Of a stretch of 13,451 bases of DNA, positions 13,397-13,451 are shown piece by piece. The stretch's first letter is position 1. Each line of letters begins with the position of its first letter. The translations under genes were made by a program, and so were the position numbers. The DNA is taken from the NCBI GenBank assembly GCA_937891805.1, contig CALATK010000027.1, forward strand, positions 1-13,451. The letters are read 5' to 3'. Origin of the DNA: an uncultured Fibrobacter sp. (GTDB taxonomy: Bacteria; Fibrobacterota; Fibrobacteria; Fibrobacterales; Fibrobacteraceae). The notes under the pieces are model-generated. The model had not been told where the DNA came from. It saw only the letters and a list, made by a program, of their open reading frames with translations, and did no database searches.

Positions 13397-13451
13397 ATTA
13401 CCGAGTTTCCTGCAATCTGCGTTAGGGATCGATGCCCGAAGGGCCGGGAGG
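13397..13451 (+). repeat. Start of a GC-rich repeat-like stretch with a GCCC-GAA-GGGC hairpin
   Basis: After the last stop codon the sequence contains GCGTTAGGGATCGATGCCCG and continues GC-rich to the edge. A perfect stem GCCC-GAA-GGGC lies at 13434-13444 with no T-run after it in the window. Phrases of the type 'GTTAGGGAT...GCCCGAAGGGC' recur between genes in several bacterial genomes (recollection). Cut by the edge, so neither its extent nor its role can be judged. Confidence 0.4.

Overview
This window looks like a surface-polysaccharide (O-antigen or capsule) gene cluster from a Gram-negative bacterium, probably a Fibrobacter or a relative. That guess is based on recollection: an antitoxin of a type I associate with Fibrobacter genomes, and intergenic repeats of the 'GTCATCCTGAGCGAAG...AAGGATC' type. 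The repeats also occur in unrelated phyla, so the taxon is tentative.

Layout. (1) 34-480, minus strand: a CopG/BrnA-like antitoxin gene preceded by a 47-codon ORF that resembles the N-terminus of a BrnT-like toxin and lacks the rest, with a good sigma-70-type promoter. (2) 583-1302, plus strand: a GC-rich (locally above 60%) gene for a PglC-type monotopic phosphoglycosyl transferase that would start glycan assembly on undecaprenyl phosphate. Its promoter-like site would give an almost leaderless mRNA. (3) 1303-1622: about 320 bases with no credible gene, packed with hairpin-forming repeats. (4) 1623-13396: twelve plus-strand genes in one tight array (gaps of at most 24 bases, many 4-base ATGA overlaps). 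They are much richer in A+T (locally down to about 22% GC), with GC rising again near the right end. (5) 13397-13451: the start of another GC-rich, repeat-like stretch cut by the window edge.

Gene order in the array: GT2 glycosyltransferase; TagD-like cytidylyltransferase; NodB-like deacetylase; LicD-family phosphotransferase; second GT-A glycosyltransferase; GT4 glycosyltransferase; Wzy-like polymerase; third GT2; WbsX-like glycosyltransferase; Wzx-like flippase; hexapeptide acyltransferase; polysaccharide pyruvyl transferase.

How they could work together (inference): the PglC-like enzyme puts the first sugar phosphate on the lipid carrier. The five glycosyltransferases extend it. The cytidylyltransferase and LicD protein add a phospho-alcohol, the NodB-like protein may expose a free amine, the acyltransferase adds an acyl group and the last enzyme adds a pyruvate ketal. 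Wzx flips the unit and Wzy polymerises it. The combination of possible amine with phosphate and pyruvate suggests a charged, perhaps zwitterionic, polymer. No nucleotide-sugar synthesis, chain-length or export genes are present, so those must lie elsewhere. The individual families are known; the less ordinary points are the decoration set, a G7 tract inside the licD active-site motif, and the repeat-bounded, AT-rich island structure.
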